Below, piece by piece: positions 1 through 7,500 of a DNA stretch of 8,431 nucleotides (the first letter of the stretch is position 1; each line of letters begins with the position of its first letter). The DNA comes from Pseudomonadota bacterium (GTDB lineage Bacteria; Pseudomonadota; Alphaproteobacteria; Azospirillales; Azospirillaceae): contig JAEZPL010000299.1 of NCBI GenBank assembly GCA_023413605.1, positions 1 through 8,431 of the forward strand, given 5' to 3'. A program made the translations under genes and the position numbers. Under the pieces are notes generated by a model. That model ran no database searches. It saw only the letters and a list, made by a program, of their open reading frames with translations, and was not told the DNA's origin.

Positions 1-129
1 CTCCTGCCCCGCCTCGGCGGCCAGCTGCTTCAGGCGGATGGCCGCGCTCAGCCCCGACGGGCCGGCTCCGACGACGAGGACGTCGTACTCCATCACCTCG
101 CGCGGGTCGCGATCTACCGCCTGAACCAT
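1..129 (-). CDS. Electron transfer flavoprotein:ubiquinone oxidoreductase (ETF-QO), N-terminal fragment
   Basis: Only the first 43 codons lie in the window; the gene runs off the left edge. The translation starts MVQAVDRDPREVMEYDVLVV and continues with GAGPSGLSAAIRLKQLAAEA. This is the FAD-binding Rossmann start (GxGxxG at residues 21-26), and the IRLKQLAAEAG stretch is typical of ETF-QO. The family is an FAD and 4Fe-4S enzyme on the inner face of the cytoplasmic membrane that takes electrons from reduced ETF and passes them to ubiquinone; the iron-sulfur part would lie outside the window. The ATG at 129-127 is chosen because it lies 18 bp after the stress-protein stop and the length before the Rossmann fold matches relatives. 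Its ribosome site is weak (an A-rich AAAGGG-like stretch), and Met13 (93-91) is a possible alternative start. Another FAD oxidoreductase is possible but less likely. The acyl-CoA dehydrogenase upstream in the same block would be a natural electron source through ETF. Confidence 0.87.
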   Translation of the reverse strand, partial: MVQAVDRDPREVMEYDVLVVGAGPSGLSAAIRLKQLAAEAGQE

Positions 130-147
130 CTCGCTTTGCCCTTTTTC

Positions 148-978
148 TTAGTGCGACAACATCACGGGCAGAGTCATCTGCCGCAGAATCTGCCGCGTGT
201 TGCTGCCCCGCCCGAACAGGGGAAACAGGGAGCCGCCATAGCCGCCGAAGCCCCCCATCACCAGCAGGTCGGCGCCGTGGTCCGACGCGCGCGACAGCAC
301 GGCGTCCATGGGCGTCATGCTGCTGATGGTCAGGCGCTCCTGCTCGGCTTTTACGCCGTGGCTCGCCAGATGCTCCAGAATGTCCACCTGCGGCACGTCG
401 CCGCCCTCCCCTGCCCCCGGCTGGGTGTGGAAGGCCAGCAGCAGCACCGACTTGGCCTGCTTCAGCAAGGGCAGAGCGTCGTTGACCGCGCGGGCAGCCT
501 CACGGCTGCCGTTCCAGGCGATGACCGGGCGGTCCCCGAACTGCTCGAACCGGCCCGCGTAAGGCACCACCAGGACCGGCCGGCCGGCATTCAGCACGAC
601 CTCTTCAATCAGGTCCTGCGGCACCCGGTTTTCACCGCGCGGGTCATGCTGGCCGAAAATGGCGAGGTCCACATAGCGGGAGCAGATAACCGTTTCGGCA
701 ATCACATGGCCGTATTCGCCATGGCTGAGTTGCCACCAGCGGCAGGAGGCCCCAGCCTCGCGGCATTTTCCTTCGAATCGCTCCCGCGCCCGCTCCGCCG
801 CCTGGATGAGTGTCGAACTGGCGCGGCGTGCCACGACCCCGGCCCCGGAGACCTCGCTCTGCGCAAACAGGCCGGTCAGCGCGGCACCGTGACGTTGCGC
901 CAGGGTCAAGGCGAGATCCAGCCGCTCCTCGCAACGGTCGCTGTCGTCCAGATGCACCAGCAGGTTCGTGTAGCTCAT
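148..978 (-). CDS. Tandem-domain universal stress protein (UspA family)
   Basis: A 276-residue soluble protein made of two UspA-like alpha/beta domains, about residues 1-140 and 149-276. Domain 1 opens with MSYTNLLVHLDDSDRCEERL and ends in GRPVLVVPY. Domain 2 opens with RPVIAWNGSREAARAV and ends in TLPVMLSH. Domain 2 keeps a glycine-rich loop (residues 242-259) that nearly fits the ATP-binding pattern G-x2-G-x9-G-(S/T): G243, G246 and G256 are spaced correctly, but Arg257 follows and GS comes at 258-259. Domain 1 has no such loop and is probably a structural, non-binding half. The start is the ATG at 978-976, preceded by GGGGAGGG. A longer start at 993 would place that ribosome site inside the gene. 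The family is linked to stress survival, but the specific role here is unknown. The gene sits 33 bp after liuE and 18 bp before ETF-QO, so it is probably co-transcribed with catabolic genes. Confidence 0.92.
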   Translation of the reverse strand: MSYTNLLVHLDDSDRCEERLDLALTLAQRHGAALTGLFAQSEVSGAGVVARRASSTLIQAAERARERFEGKCREAGASCRWWQLSHGEYGHVIAETVICSRYVDLAIFGQHDPRGENRVPQDLIEEVVLNAGRPVLVVPYAGRFEQFGDRPVIAWNGSREAARAVNDALPLLKQAKSVLLLAFHTQPGAGEGGDVPQVDILEHLASHGVKAEQERLTISSMTPMDAVLSRASDHGADLLVMGGFGGYGGSLFPLFGRGSNTRQILRQMTLPVMLSH

Positions 979-982
979 GGCG

Positions 983-990
983 CCCTCCCC
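983..990 (-). promoter_or_regulatory. Ribosome binding site that sets the stress-protein start
   Basis: Read on the minus strand this is GGGGAGGG, with its GGAGG core 5 bases before the ATG at 978. It favours that start over the in-frame ATG at 993-991, which would overlap the site and add only five residues (MGEGA). Confidence 0.75.
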
Positions 991-1011
991 CATTCCTTAT
1001 GGATGCCTTTT

Positions 1012-1911
1012 TTACGCACATCCCCGCGCGCGGGCCACCTTCGAGGCGGTCGGACGGCCGATGGCCTCGCTGATGTAGGCACCGGCCGCCACCAGCTTGT
1101 CCAGGTCCACGCCCGTCTCGATGCCCAGACCGTTCAGCATGTAGAGCACGTCCTCGCTCGCCACGTTGCCGGACGCCCCCTTGGCGTAAGGGCAGCCGCC
1201 GAGGCCGGCGACCGAGCTGTCCACCACCGCCACGCCCTGCTCCAATGTCGCCAGGATGTTGGCGAGCGCCTGACCGTAGGTGTCGTGAAAGTGGACGGCG
1301 ATCTTCTCCATCGGCACGCGCTCCGCCACCGCGGCGATCATCGCCTGGGCCTTGGCCGGCGTGCCGGTGCCGATGGTGTCGCCGAGCGAGACCTCGTAGC
1401 AGCCCATCTCCAGCAGCTTGCCCGCGACCTCCGCCACCGCGGCCGGCGCGATGTCCCCCTCGTAAGGGCAGCCGAGCACGCAGGAGACGTAGCCGCGCAC
1501 CGGCAGACCCTGCGCCTTTGCCGTGTCCATCACCGGGGCGAAGCGCTCCAGGCTCTCCGCGATGGAGCAGTTGATGTTCTTCTGGCTGAAGCTTTCGGAG
1601 GCGGCGGCGAACACCGCCACCTCGTCGGCCCTGGCGGCGAGCGCGCCTTCCAGCCCCTTCGCGTTGGGGGCCAGGGCGACGTAGCGCACGCCCGGCTTGC
1701 GCCGGAGCCCGGCGAAGACGTCGGGCGTGTCGGCCATCTGCGGAACCCACTTCGGCGAAACGAAGCTGCCCGCCTCGATGGCCGTCAGCCCGGCGTCGGT
1801 CAGGCGGTCCACCAACCCGATCTTCACCGCGGTGGTGACGATCTGCTTCTCGTTCTGGAGGCCGTCGCGCGGGCCGACCTCCACCATGCGGACGCTCTTG
1901 GGCAGGTGCAT
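1012..1911 (-). CDS. liuE: Hydroxymethylglutaryl-CoA lyase
   Basis: A 299-residue cytosolic TIM-barrel enzyme of the HMG-CoA lyase branch of the DRE-TIM metallolyases. It splits 3-hydroxy-3-methylglutaryl-CoA into acetyl-CoA and acetoacetate, the last step of leucine breakdown. The key family residues are visible: the strand-1 motif VEVGPRDGLQNE (residues 10-21) with Arg15 and metal ligand Asp16; the metal ligands His207 and His209 in HFHDTYGQ; and the signature GLGGCPYAKGASGN (237-249 region) with catalytic Cys240. The length is normal for the family. A near-C-terminal cysteine (Cys298) is present; in the animal enzyme a cysteine near the C-terminus takes part in redox regulation, but whether that applies here is unknown. 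The start at 1911 lies one base after the liuD stop (TGA-C-ATG), with GGAGGA eight bases upstream inside the end of liuD, so translation is probably coupled. A longer reading to 1953 would run into liuD and is not needed. Confidence 0.97.
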   Translation of the reverse strand: MHLPKSVRMVEVGPRDGLQNEKQIVTTAVKIGLVDRLTDAGLTAIEAGSFVSPKWVPQMADTPDVFAGLRRKPGVRYVALAPNAKGLEGALAARADEVAVFAAASESFSQKNINCSIAESLERFAPVMDTAKAQGLPVRGYVSCVLGCPYEGDIAPAAVAEVAGKLLEMGCYEVSLGDTIGTGTPAKAQAMIAAVAERVPMEKIAVHFHDTYGQALANILATLEQGVAVVDSSVAGLGGCPYAKGASGNVASEDVLYMLNGLGIETGVDLDKLVAAGAYISEAIGRPTASKVARARGCA

Positions 1912-1912
1912 G

Positions 1913-3919
1913 TCACTTGTCCTCCGCCACATCAAGGACGAGCAGGTCCACACCCTCGGACACCTGATCGCCGGCCGCGAAGTTCACGGCGGTAACGGTG
2001 CCGGCAGCCGGGGCCTTGATGGTGTGCTCCATCTTCATGGCTTCCAGCAGCATCAGCGCAGCGCCCGCCTCCACCGTCTGGCCGGGTTCGACCAGCACGC
2101 GGACGACGGTGCCCGGCATGGGTGCGGTCAGGCGGCCGGAACCGCCCTCCTGCTCCGCGGCGCGGGCGGTCGGGTCGTCGAGATGCAGGCGCCACACGGC
2201 GCCATCCGACAGGATGGTCAGGTCCAGACCCTGGCAGACCACCGTGGCGCGGGTGCGCACCCGGTCGATGGTGGCGGTCAACACGTCGCCGTCCAGCGAC
2301 ACGCCTTCGGCGCGGATGGCCGGGCGGCCTTCCACCTCGATCTCATAGCCGTCGGGGCGGAAATGCAGCGTCAGCGGGCGCGGCGTCTCGCCGTCGATCA
2401 GGCGCAGGTCATGGTGGTTGTCGTCGTTCAACCGCCAGCCGCTCGCCGACAGCCAGGGCGAATAGGGATCCGACGCGGCGCGGCGGGCCTTCTTCGTCTC
2501 GGCGTTCCGGCGCAGCAGGATGCTGAGCGCGGCGATGGCCAGCCCGCGGTCCGGCACCGGGGCCGGCGGGGGCAGCAGGTCGGCGCGGTGCCGCTCGATG
2601 AAGCCGGTGTCGATCTCCACCGCGCGGAAGGCCGGGTGACCGGCAATAGCCCCCAGGAAACCGACGTTGGTGGTGACCCCGACGACCTCGTAAGCGGCGA
2701 GCGCCACGCGCAGACGGCGCAGCGCCGCGTCGCGGTCCTCGTCCCAGACGATCAGCTTGGCGATCATCGGGTCGTAGAACATGGTGACCTCGTCGCCCTC
2801 GCGGACGCCGGTGTCGACGCGGACATGCTCGTTCTCGGCGGGGGGGCGCAGGCGGACCAGCTTGCCGATGGCCGGCAGGAACTCGCGCTGCGGGTCCTCG
2901 GCGTAGAGACGCGCCTCGAAGGCGTGGCCGCGGCGGGTCAGCTGGTCCTGCCTCAGCGGCAGGGTGCTGCCGGCGGCAACGCGGAGCTGCCATTCGACCA
3001 GATCCAGGCCGGTGATCTTCTCCGTCACCGGATGTTCCACCTGAAGGCGGGTGTTCATCTCGATGAAGTAGAAGCCTCCGTCCTCATAGAGGAACTCCAC
3101 CGTGCCGGCGCCGACGTAGTTCACCGCCTTGGCGGCGGCCACGGCGGCCTCGCCCATGCGGCGGCGCAGGTCGTCGGGCAGGTTGGGGGCCGGAGCCTCC
3201 TCGATCACCTTCTGATGGCGGCGCTGAATGGAGCAGTCGCGCTCGAACAGATAGACGCCGTTGCCGTGGGTGTCGCAGAAGACCTGGATTTCGACGTGGC
3301 GCGGGCGGCCGAGATACTTTTCCAGCAGCACGCTGTCGTCGCCGAAGGCGGCCTTCGCCTCGCGTTTGGCGCCGGCCACGGCGTCGGCGAACTCGCCGGC
3401 CGAGCGCACGACGCGCATGCCCTTGCCGCCGCCGCCGGCCGAAGCCTTGACCAGGACCGGGAAGCCGATGCGCTGCGCCTCCGCGGCCAGCGTCTCCAGG
3501 TCCTGCGCTTCGCCGTGATAGCCCGGAACGAGCGGTACGTCGGCGCCCGACATCACGCGCTTGGACTCGGCCTTGGAGCCCATGACGCGGATCGCCTCGA
3601 TCGGCGGGCCGATGAAGACCACGCCGGCCTCGGCGCAGGCCGCCGCGAATCCGGCGTTCTCCGACAGGAAGCCGTAGCCGGGGTGGATGGCCTGGGCGCC
3701 GGTCCGCTTCGCGACGTCCAGGATCACGTCGCCGCGCAGGTAGCTTTCGCCGACCGGGGCCGGGCCGATGCAGACGGCCTCGTCGGCCATTTCCACATGC
3801 ATGGCGCGGGCGTCGGCCTCCGAATAGACGGCGACGGTGCGGATGCCCATGCGGCGGGCGGTGCGGATGACGCGGCAGGCGATCTCGCCGCGGTTTGCGA
3901 TCAGGATCTTGTCAAACAT
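1913..3919 (-). CDS. liuD: Methylcrotonyl-CoA carboxylase, biotin-containing (alpha) subunit
   Basis: A 668-residue ATP-dependent biotin carboxylase with its own biotin carrier domain. It carboxylates its biotin with bicarbonate and ATP, and LiuB then transfers the carboxyl group to 3-methylcrotonyl-CoA. Domains in order: biotin carboxylase N-terminal domain (about 1-112, opening MFDKILIANRGEIACRV); ATP-grasp (about 115-320) with the glycine loop GGGGKG at 162-167 and EMNTRLQVEH at 287-296; carboxylase C-terminal domain (about 335-442); a linker or subunit-contact region (about 450-590); and a biotinyl domain (about 596-664) with EAMKMEH, whose Lys629 (codon 2035-2033) is the biotin attachment site. 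The length fits MCC alpha, which resembles propionyl-CoA carboxylase alpha. The assignment to MCC rests mainly on its place between liuC and liuE and the MCC-type beta subunit nearby. The start ATG lies 6 bp after the liuC stop, with a modest GGAG ten bases upstream. Confidence 0.96.
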   Translation of the reverse strand: MFDKILIANRGEIACRVIRTARRMGIRTVAVYSEADARAMHVEMADEAVCIGPAPVGESYLRGDVILDVAKRTGAQAIHPGYGFLSENAGFAAACAEAGVVFIGPPIEAIRVMGSKAESKRVMSGADVPLVPGYHGEAQDLETLAAEAQRIGFPVLVKASAGGGGKGMRVVRSAGEFADAVAGAKREAKAAFGDDSVLLEKYLGRPRHVEIQVFCDTHGNGVYLFERDCSIQRRHQKVIEEAPAPNLPDDLRRRMGEAAVAAAKAVNYVGAGTVEFLYEDGGFYFIEMNTRLQVEHPVTEKITGLDLVEWQLRVAAGSTLPLRQDQLTRRGHAFEARLYAEDPQREFLPAIGKLVRLRPPAENEHVRVDTGVREGDEVTMFYDPMIAKLIVWDEDRDAALRRLRVALAAYEVVGVTTNVGFLGAIAGHPAFRAVEIDTGFIERHRADLLPPPAPVPDRGLAIAALSILLRRNAETKKARRAASDPYSPWLSASGWRLNDDNHHDLRLIDGETPRPLTLHFRPDGYEIEVEGRPAIRAEGVSLDGDVLTATIDRVRTRATVVCQGLDLTILSDGAVWRLHLDDPTARAAEQEGGSGRLTAPMPGTVVRVLVEPGQTVEAGAALMLLEAMKMEHTIKAPAAGTVTAVNFAAGDQVSEGVDLLVLDVAEDK

Positions 3920-3925
3920 GATGCG

Positions 3926-4708
3926 TCAGCTCCGCCACGCCGGTTCCCGTTTCTCCAGGAAGGCGCCCACGCCCTCCCTCCCTTCCCCGCTCGCCCGCTG
4001 GCGGGCGATGCGCTCGGCCGTGTCGAGCATCACGTCGGTGCTCATCGGCCGGCGCGCGACGGCGCGGATCAGCTCCTTCGCCGCGGTTTGCGAGGCGGGG
4101 CCGCACTGCAGCAGGTTGCGCACGGTAACCTCCACCGCCGCATCCACTTCCTCCGGCTTCACGGTCTGGTGCAGCAGGCCGAGCCGCAGAGCCTCGGCGG
4201 CCGAGAAGCGCTCGCCCGTCAGGAAATAGCGGCGGCAGGCGCGCTCGCCCATCGCGGCCACGACATAGGGGCTGATGACCGCGGGGATCAGCCCCAGCCG
4301 CACCTCGGTCAGGGCGAAGGTCGCCGTCTCGGCGGAAATGGCGATGTCGCAGGCCGCGACAAGCCCCACCCCGCCGCCGAAGGCCGGCCCCTGCACCACG
4401 GCGACCGTTGGTTTCGGGCATTCGTCCAGCGTGCGCAGCATGGTGGCGAGGCCCATGGCGTCCTGGACGTTTTCCTCATGGCTGTAGGCGGCCATCTTCT
4501 TCATCCAGCCGAGGTCGGCCCCGGCGGAGAAGCTCTTGCCCGCCCCGCGCAGCAGGACGACGCGCACGCTGGGATCGTCGCCCAGCTTGCGGAAGGCGTC
4601 GGTCAGGTCGGCGATGACGTGCTCGTTGAAGGCGTTGTGCACCTCACCCCGGTTCATGGTGACGGCGGCGACGCCACTGGGGGAAATGTCGATCAGAATG
4701 TCGCTCAT
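3926..4708 (-). CDS. liuC: Methylglutaconyl-CoA hydratase (enoyl-CoA hydratase/crotonase family)
   Basis: A 260-residue cytosolic crotonase-fold protein. It most likely hydrates 3-methylglutaconyl-CoA to HMG-CoA, between the MCC step and HMG-CoA lyase. Visible features are the CoA and oxyanion-hole segments SFSAGADLGWM (59-69) and QGPAFGGGVGL (106-116), and the catalytic Glu135 in FALTEVRLGLIP (131-142). The first of the two glutamates of classical crotonase (rat Glu144) aligns with Gly115 here (codon 4366-4364), so only the Glu164 equivalent is kept. I recall the same pattern in other bacterial LiuC proteins. The start ATG at 4708-4706 has a strong GGGGGGAG five bases upstream and lies 14 bp after the liuB stop. 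By sequence alone it could be another enoyl-CoA hydratase, but its position between liuB and liuD makes the leucine-pathway role the best call. Confidence 0.93.
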   Translation of the reverse strand: MSDILIDISPSGVAAVTMNRGEVHNAFNEHVIADLTDAFRKLGDDPSVRVVLLRGAGKSFSAGADLGWMKKMAAYSHEENVQDAMGLATMLRTLDECPKPTVAVVQGPAFGGGVGLVAACDIAISAETATFALTEVRLGLIPAVISPYVVAAMGERACRRYFLTGERFSAAEALRLGLLHQTVKPEEVDAAVEVTVRNLLQCGPASQTAAKELIRAVARRPMSTDVMLDTAERIARQRASGEGREGVGAFLEKREPAWRS

Positions 4709-4722
4709 GGTCGCTCCCCCCG

Positions 4723-6330
4723 TCACATCCGGAACACGCCGAAGGTGGTCTTCTCGACCGGCGCGTTCAGCGACGCCGACAGGCCGAGGCCCAGCACCAT
4801 GCGCGTGTCCGCCGGGTCGATGATGCCGTCGTCCCACAGCCGCGCGGAGGCGTAGTAGGGATGTCCCTGGTGTTCGTACTGCTGGCGGATCGGGGCCTTG
4901 AAGGCCTCCTCCTCCTCCGGAGCCCAGCTCTTGCCCTGCGCCTCCATGGCGTCGCGGCGGACCTGGGCGAGCACGCCGGCCGCCTGCTCCCCGCCCATGA
5001 CGGAGATGCGGGAGTTCGGCCACATCCAGAGGAAGCGCGGGCTGTAGGCGCGACCGCACATGCCGTAGTTGCCGGCGCCGTAGCTGCCGCCGATGATGAC
5101 CGTGAACTTCGGCACCTTGGCGCAGGCGACGGCGGTGACGAGCTTGGCGCCGTCCTTGGCGATGCCGCCTGCCTCGTACTTGCGGCCCACCATGAAGCCG
5201 GTGATGTTCTGGAGGAAGACCAGCGGAATGCCGCGCTGGCAGCACAGCTCCACGAAATGCGCGCCCTTCAGGGCGGATTCGCTGAACAGGATGCCGTTGT
5301 TGGCGATGATGCCGACCGGATAGCCGAAGATGTGCGCGAAGCCGCAGACCAGCGTCGTGCCGTAGAGCGGCTTGAACTCGTCCAGCACCGAACCGTCCAC
5401 GACGCGGGCGATCACCTCGCGCACGTCGAAGGGCTTGCGCGGGTCGCTGGGGATCACGCCGTACAACTCGCGCGGGTCGTAGGCCGGTTCCTGCGGGACG
5501 CGCAGGTCGAGGTCGATGCGCTTGGTGCGGTTCAGGTTCGACACGACCTTGCGCGCCATGGCGAGCGCGTGCGCGTCGTTCAGCGCGTAATGGTCGGTGA
5601 CGCCGGAGGTGCGCGAGTGCACGTCGGCACCGCCGAGATCCTCCGCGGAGACCACCTCGCCGGTCGCGGCCTTCACCAGCGGCGGGCCGCCCAGGAAGAT
5701 GGTGCCCTGGTTGCGGACGATGATCGCCTCGTCCGACATGGCTGGGACGTAGGCGCCGCCGGCCGTGCAGCTGCCCATGACCACCGCGATCTGCGGGATG
5801 CCCTGGGCCGACATGTTGGCCTGGTTGAAGAAGATGCGGCCGAAATGGTCGCGGTCGGGGAAGACCTCGTCCTGGTTCGGCAGGTTGGCGCCACCCGAAT
5901 CCACCAGATAGATGCAGGGAAGGTTGTTCTGCTGCGCCACTTCCTGGGCGCGCAGGTGCTTCTTGACGGTCAGCGGGAAGTAGGTGCCGCCCTTCACGGT
6001 GGCGTCGTTGACGACGACCATGCATTCCTGGCCGGCCACGCTTCCGATGCCGGTGATGATGCCCGCCGCGGGAATGTCGTCGTCATAGACGCCGTAGGCC
6101 GCCATCTGCGACAGCTCCAGGAACGGGGAGCCGACGTCGAGCAGCTGGCGGATGCGCTCGCGCGGCAGCAGCTTGCCGCGGGACAGGTGCTTGTCGCGCG
6201 CCTTGGCGCCGCCGCCCTGCTTGATGGCGCCGACCTTTTCGCGCAGATCGGCGACCAGGGCGGACATGGCGTCGGCGTTCGTCTGGAACTCGGCGGAGCG
6301 CGCGTTCAGGGCGCTCTTCAGGACGGTCAT
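4723..6330 (-). CDS. liuB: Methylcrotonyl-CoA carboxylase, carboxyltransferase (beta) subunit
   Basis: A 535-residue acyl-CoA carboxyltransferase that moves the carboxyl group from the biotin of LiuD to 3-methylcrotonyl-CoA, giving 3-methylglutaconyl-CoA. The N-terminal half (about 30-290) binds the acyl-CoA and has the oxyanion-hole motif GSCTAGGAY (186-194). The C-terminal half (about 291-525) has GGSYGAGNYGM (414-424). The segment VDSGGANLPNQDEVFPDRDH (143-161 region) and the ending TTFGVFRM are characteristic of MCC beta rather than propionyl-CoA carboxylase beta, as is the full length near 535. The start ATG at 6330-6328 is preceded by GGGAGGA eight bases upstream, and the gene begins 30 bp after the dehydrogenase stop. 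LiuB and LiuD are expected to form a large hetero-oligomeric complex. Nothing looks truncated or out of frame. Confidence 0.97.
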   Translation of the reverse strand: MTVLKSALNARSAEFQTNADAMSALVADLREKVGAIKQGGGAKARDKHLSRGKLLPRERIRQLLDVGSPFLELSQMAAYGVYDDDIPAAGIITGIGSVAGQECMVVVNDATVKGGTYFPLTVKKHLRAQEVAQQNNLPCIYLVDSGGANLPNQDEVFPDRDHFGRIFFNQANMSAQGIPQIAVVMGSCTAGGAYVPAMSDEAIIVRNQGTIFLGGPPLVKAATGEVVSAEDLGGADVHSRTSGVTDHYALNDAHALAMARKVVSNLNRTKRIDLDLRVPQEPAYDPRELYGVIPSDPRKPFDVREVIARVVDGSVLDEFKPLYGTTLVCGFAHIFGYPVGIIANNGILFSESALKGAHFVELCCQRGIPLVFLQNITGFMVGRKYEAGGIAKDGAKLVTAVACAKVPKFTVIIGGSYGAGNYGMCGRAYSPRFLWMWPNSRISVMGGEQAAGVLAQVRRDAMEAQGKSWAPEEEEAFKAPIRQQYEHQGHPYYASARLWDDGIIDPADTRMVLGLGLSASLNAPVEKTTFGVFRM

Positions 6331-6360
6331 GGCCGTCGTCCTCCCGTTTTCTTCTTTGTC

Positions 6361-7494
6361 TTACTGGGTAAGCGCGCGGCTGATGACCAGCCGCTGGATG
6401 TCGCTGGTGCCCTCGTAAATCTGGCAGACCCGCACGTCGCGGTAGATGCGCTCCACCGGGAAATCGTTCAGGTAGCCGTAGCCGCCGTGGATCTGGATGG
6501 CGTCGGAGCAGACGCGTTCGGCGATCTCCGACGCGAACAGCTTCGCCATCGCCGCTTCCTTCAGGCAGGGCTCGCCCGCGTCGCGGAGGGAGGCGGCGTG
6601 CAGGACGAGCTGGCGCGCGGCCTCGACCTTCGTCGCCATGTCGGCCAGCCGGAAGGCCACCGCCTGATGCTGGATGATCGGCACGCCCATGCTCTGCCGC
6701 TCCTGGGCGTAGCGGGTGGCGTGGTCGAGCGCCGAGCGCGCCATGCCCACGGACTGCGAGGCGATGCCGATGCGCCCGCCCTCCAAGTTCGCGAGCGCCA
6801 CCTTGTAGCCGCCGCCCTCCGGCCCGAGCATCAGGTCGGCCGGGATCCGGCAATCCTCCAGCACGATCTGGCAGGTGTCGGAGCAGCTCTGGCCCAGCTT
6901 TTCCTCCACGCGCGCGACCTGGAAGCCGGGCGTGTCGGTCGGCACGATGAAGGCGGTGATGCCCTTCTTGCCGGCGTCCGGGTCGCTGACCGCGAAGACG
7001 ATGGCGACGTCCGCGTTCTTGCCCGACGTGATGAACTGCTTCGTGCCGTTCAGGACCCAGTGGTTGCCGTCGCGGCGCGCGCGGGTCTTGATGGCCGACG
7101 CGTCGGATCCCGCCTGCGGCTCCGTCAGGCAGAAGCAACCGAGCAATTCACCCCGCGCCATCGGCTTCAGGAAGCGTTCCTTCTGCTCGGCGCTGCCGAA
7201 CTTCAGGATCGGCATGCAGCCGACGGAGTTGTGCACGCTCATGATGGTGGAGATGGCGCCATCGCCGGCCGCGATCTCTTCGATGGCGAGCGCGTAGGCG
7301 ATGTGGTCCGTCCCGGCGCCGTCGAACTCCTCCGGCACCAGCATGCCCATCAGGCCGAGCTTGCCCATCTCGGCCAACTCCTCCTTCGGGAAGGCACCGG
7401 TCCGGTCGCGTTCGGCCGCCGTCGGCGCCAGCCGCTCCGTCGAGAACGCGCGCGCCATGTCGCGCACCATCTGCTGCTCTTCCGTCAGCCGCAT
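6361..7494 (-). CDS. Acyl-CoA dehydrogenase, short/branched-chain type (in the liuA, isovaleryl-CoA dehydrogenase, position)
   Basis: A 377-residue FAD flavoprotein that introduces a double bond between C2 and C3 of an acyl-CoA and passes electrons to ETF. The N-terminal helical domain spans about 1-118. The middle beta domain holds LTEPQAGSDAS (123-133) and FITSGKNADV (154-163). The C-terminal helical domain carries IQIHGGYGYLNDFPVER (333-349) and IYEGTSDIQRLVISR (359-373). Glu361 (codon 6414-6412) sits where short- and medium-chain acyl-CoA dehydrogenases have their catalytic base. Isovaleryl-CoA dehydrogenase instead uses a glutamate on an earlier helix (DLER in the human enzyme), and that site is Gly240 here (LEGGRIGIA). 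The gene occupies the liuA slot but looks like a butyryl-, isobutyryl- or 2-methylbutyryl-CoA dehydrogenase. An automatic isovaleryl-CoA dehydrogenase label would rest on context. The start at 7494 is set by GGGGAGGA six bases upstream; an in-frame GTG at 7518 is less likely. Confidence 0.93.
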   Translation of the reverse strand: MRLTEEQQMVRDMARAFSTERLAPTAAERDRTGAFPKEELAEMGKLGLMGMLVPEEFDGAGTDHIAYALAIEEIAAGDGAISTIMSVHNSVGCMPILKFGSAEQKERFLKPMARGELLGCFCLTEPQAGSDASAIKTRARRDGNHWVLNGTKQFITSGKNADVAIVFAVSDPDAGKKGITAFIVPTDTPGFQVARVEEKLGQSCSDTCQIVLEDCRIPADLMLGPEGGGYKVALANLEGGRIGIASQSVGMARSALDHATRYAQERQSMGVPIIQHQAVAFRLADMATKVEAARQLVLHAASLRDAGEPCLKEAAMAKLFASEIAERVCSDAIQIHGGYGYLNDFPVERIYRDVRVCQIYEGTSDIQRLVISRALTQ

Positions 7495-7500
7495 GTGTGT

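Noticed and set aside
136..1995. Plus-strand open frame of about 619 codons opposite the stress protein and liuE
   Set aside because: It overlaps two well-supported minus-strand genes in full, and its composition is that of a shadow frame.
1913..3919. Reading liuD as propionyl-CoA or acetyl-CoA carboxylase alpha subunit
   Set aside because: The domain layout is shared, but the partner beta subunit has methylcrotonyl-type signatures and the flanking hydratase and HMG-CoA lyase fix the pathway.
1697..4855. Very long open frame on the plus strand (about 1050 codons) opposite liuE, liuD and liuC
   Set aside because: It lies antisense to clearly recognisable enzymes, is rich in Ala, Gly, Arg, His and Asp in low-order runs, and shows no known domain. 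High G+C content makes such stop-free shadows common.
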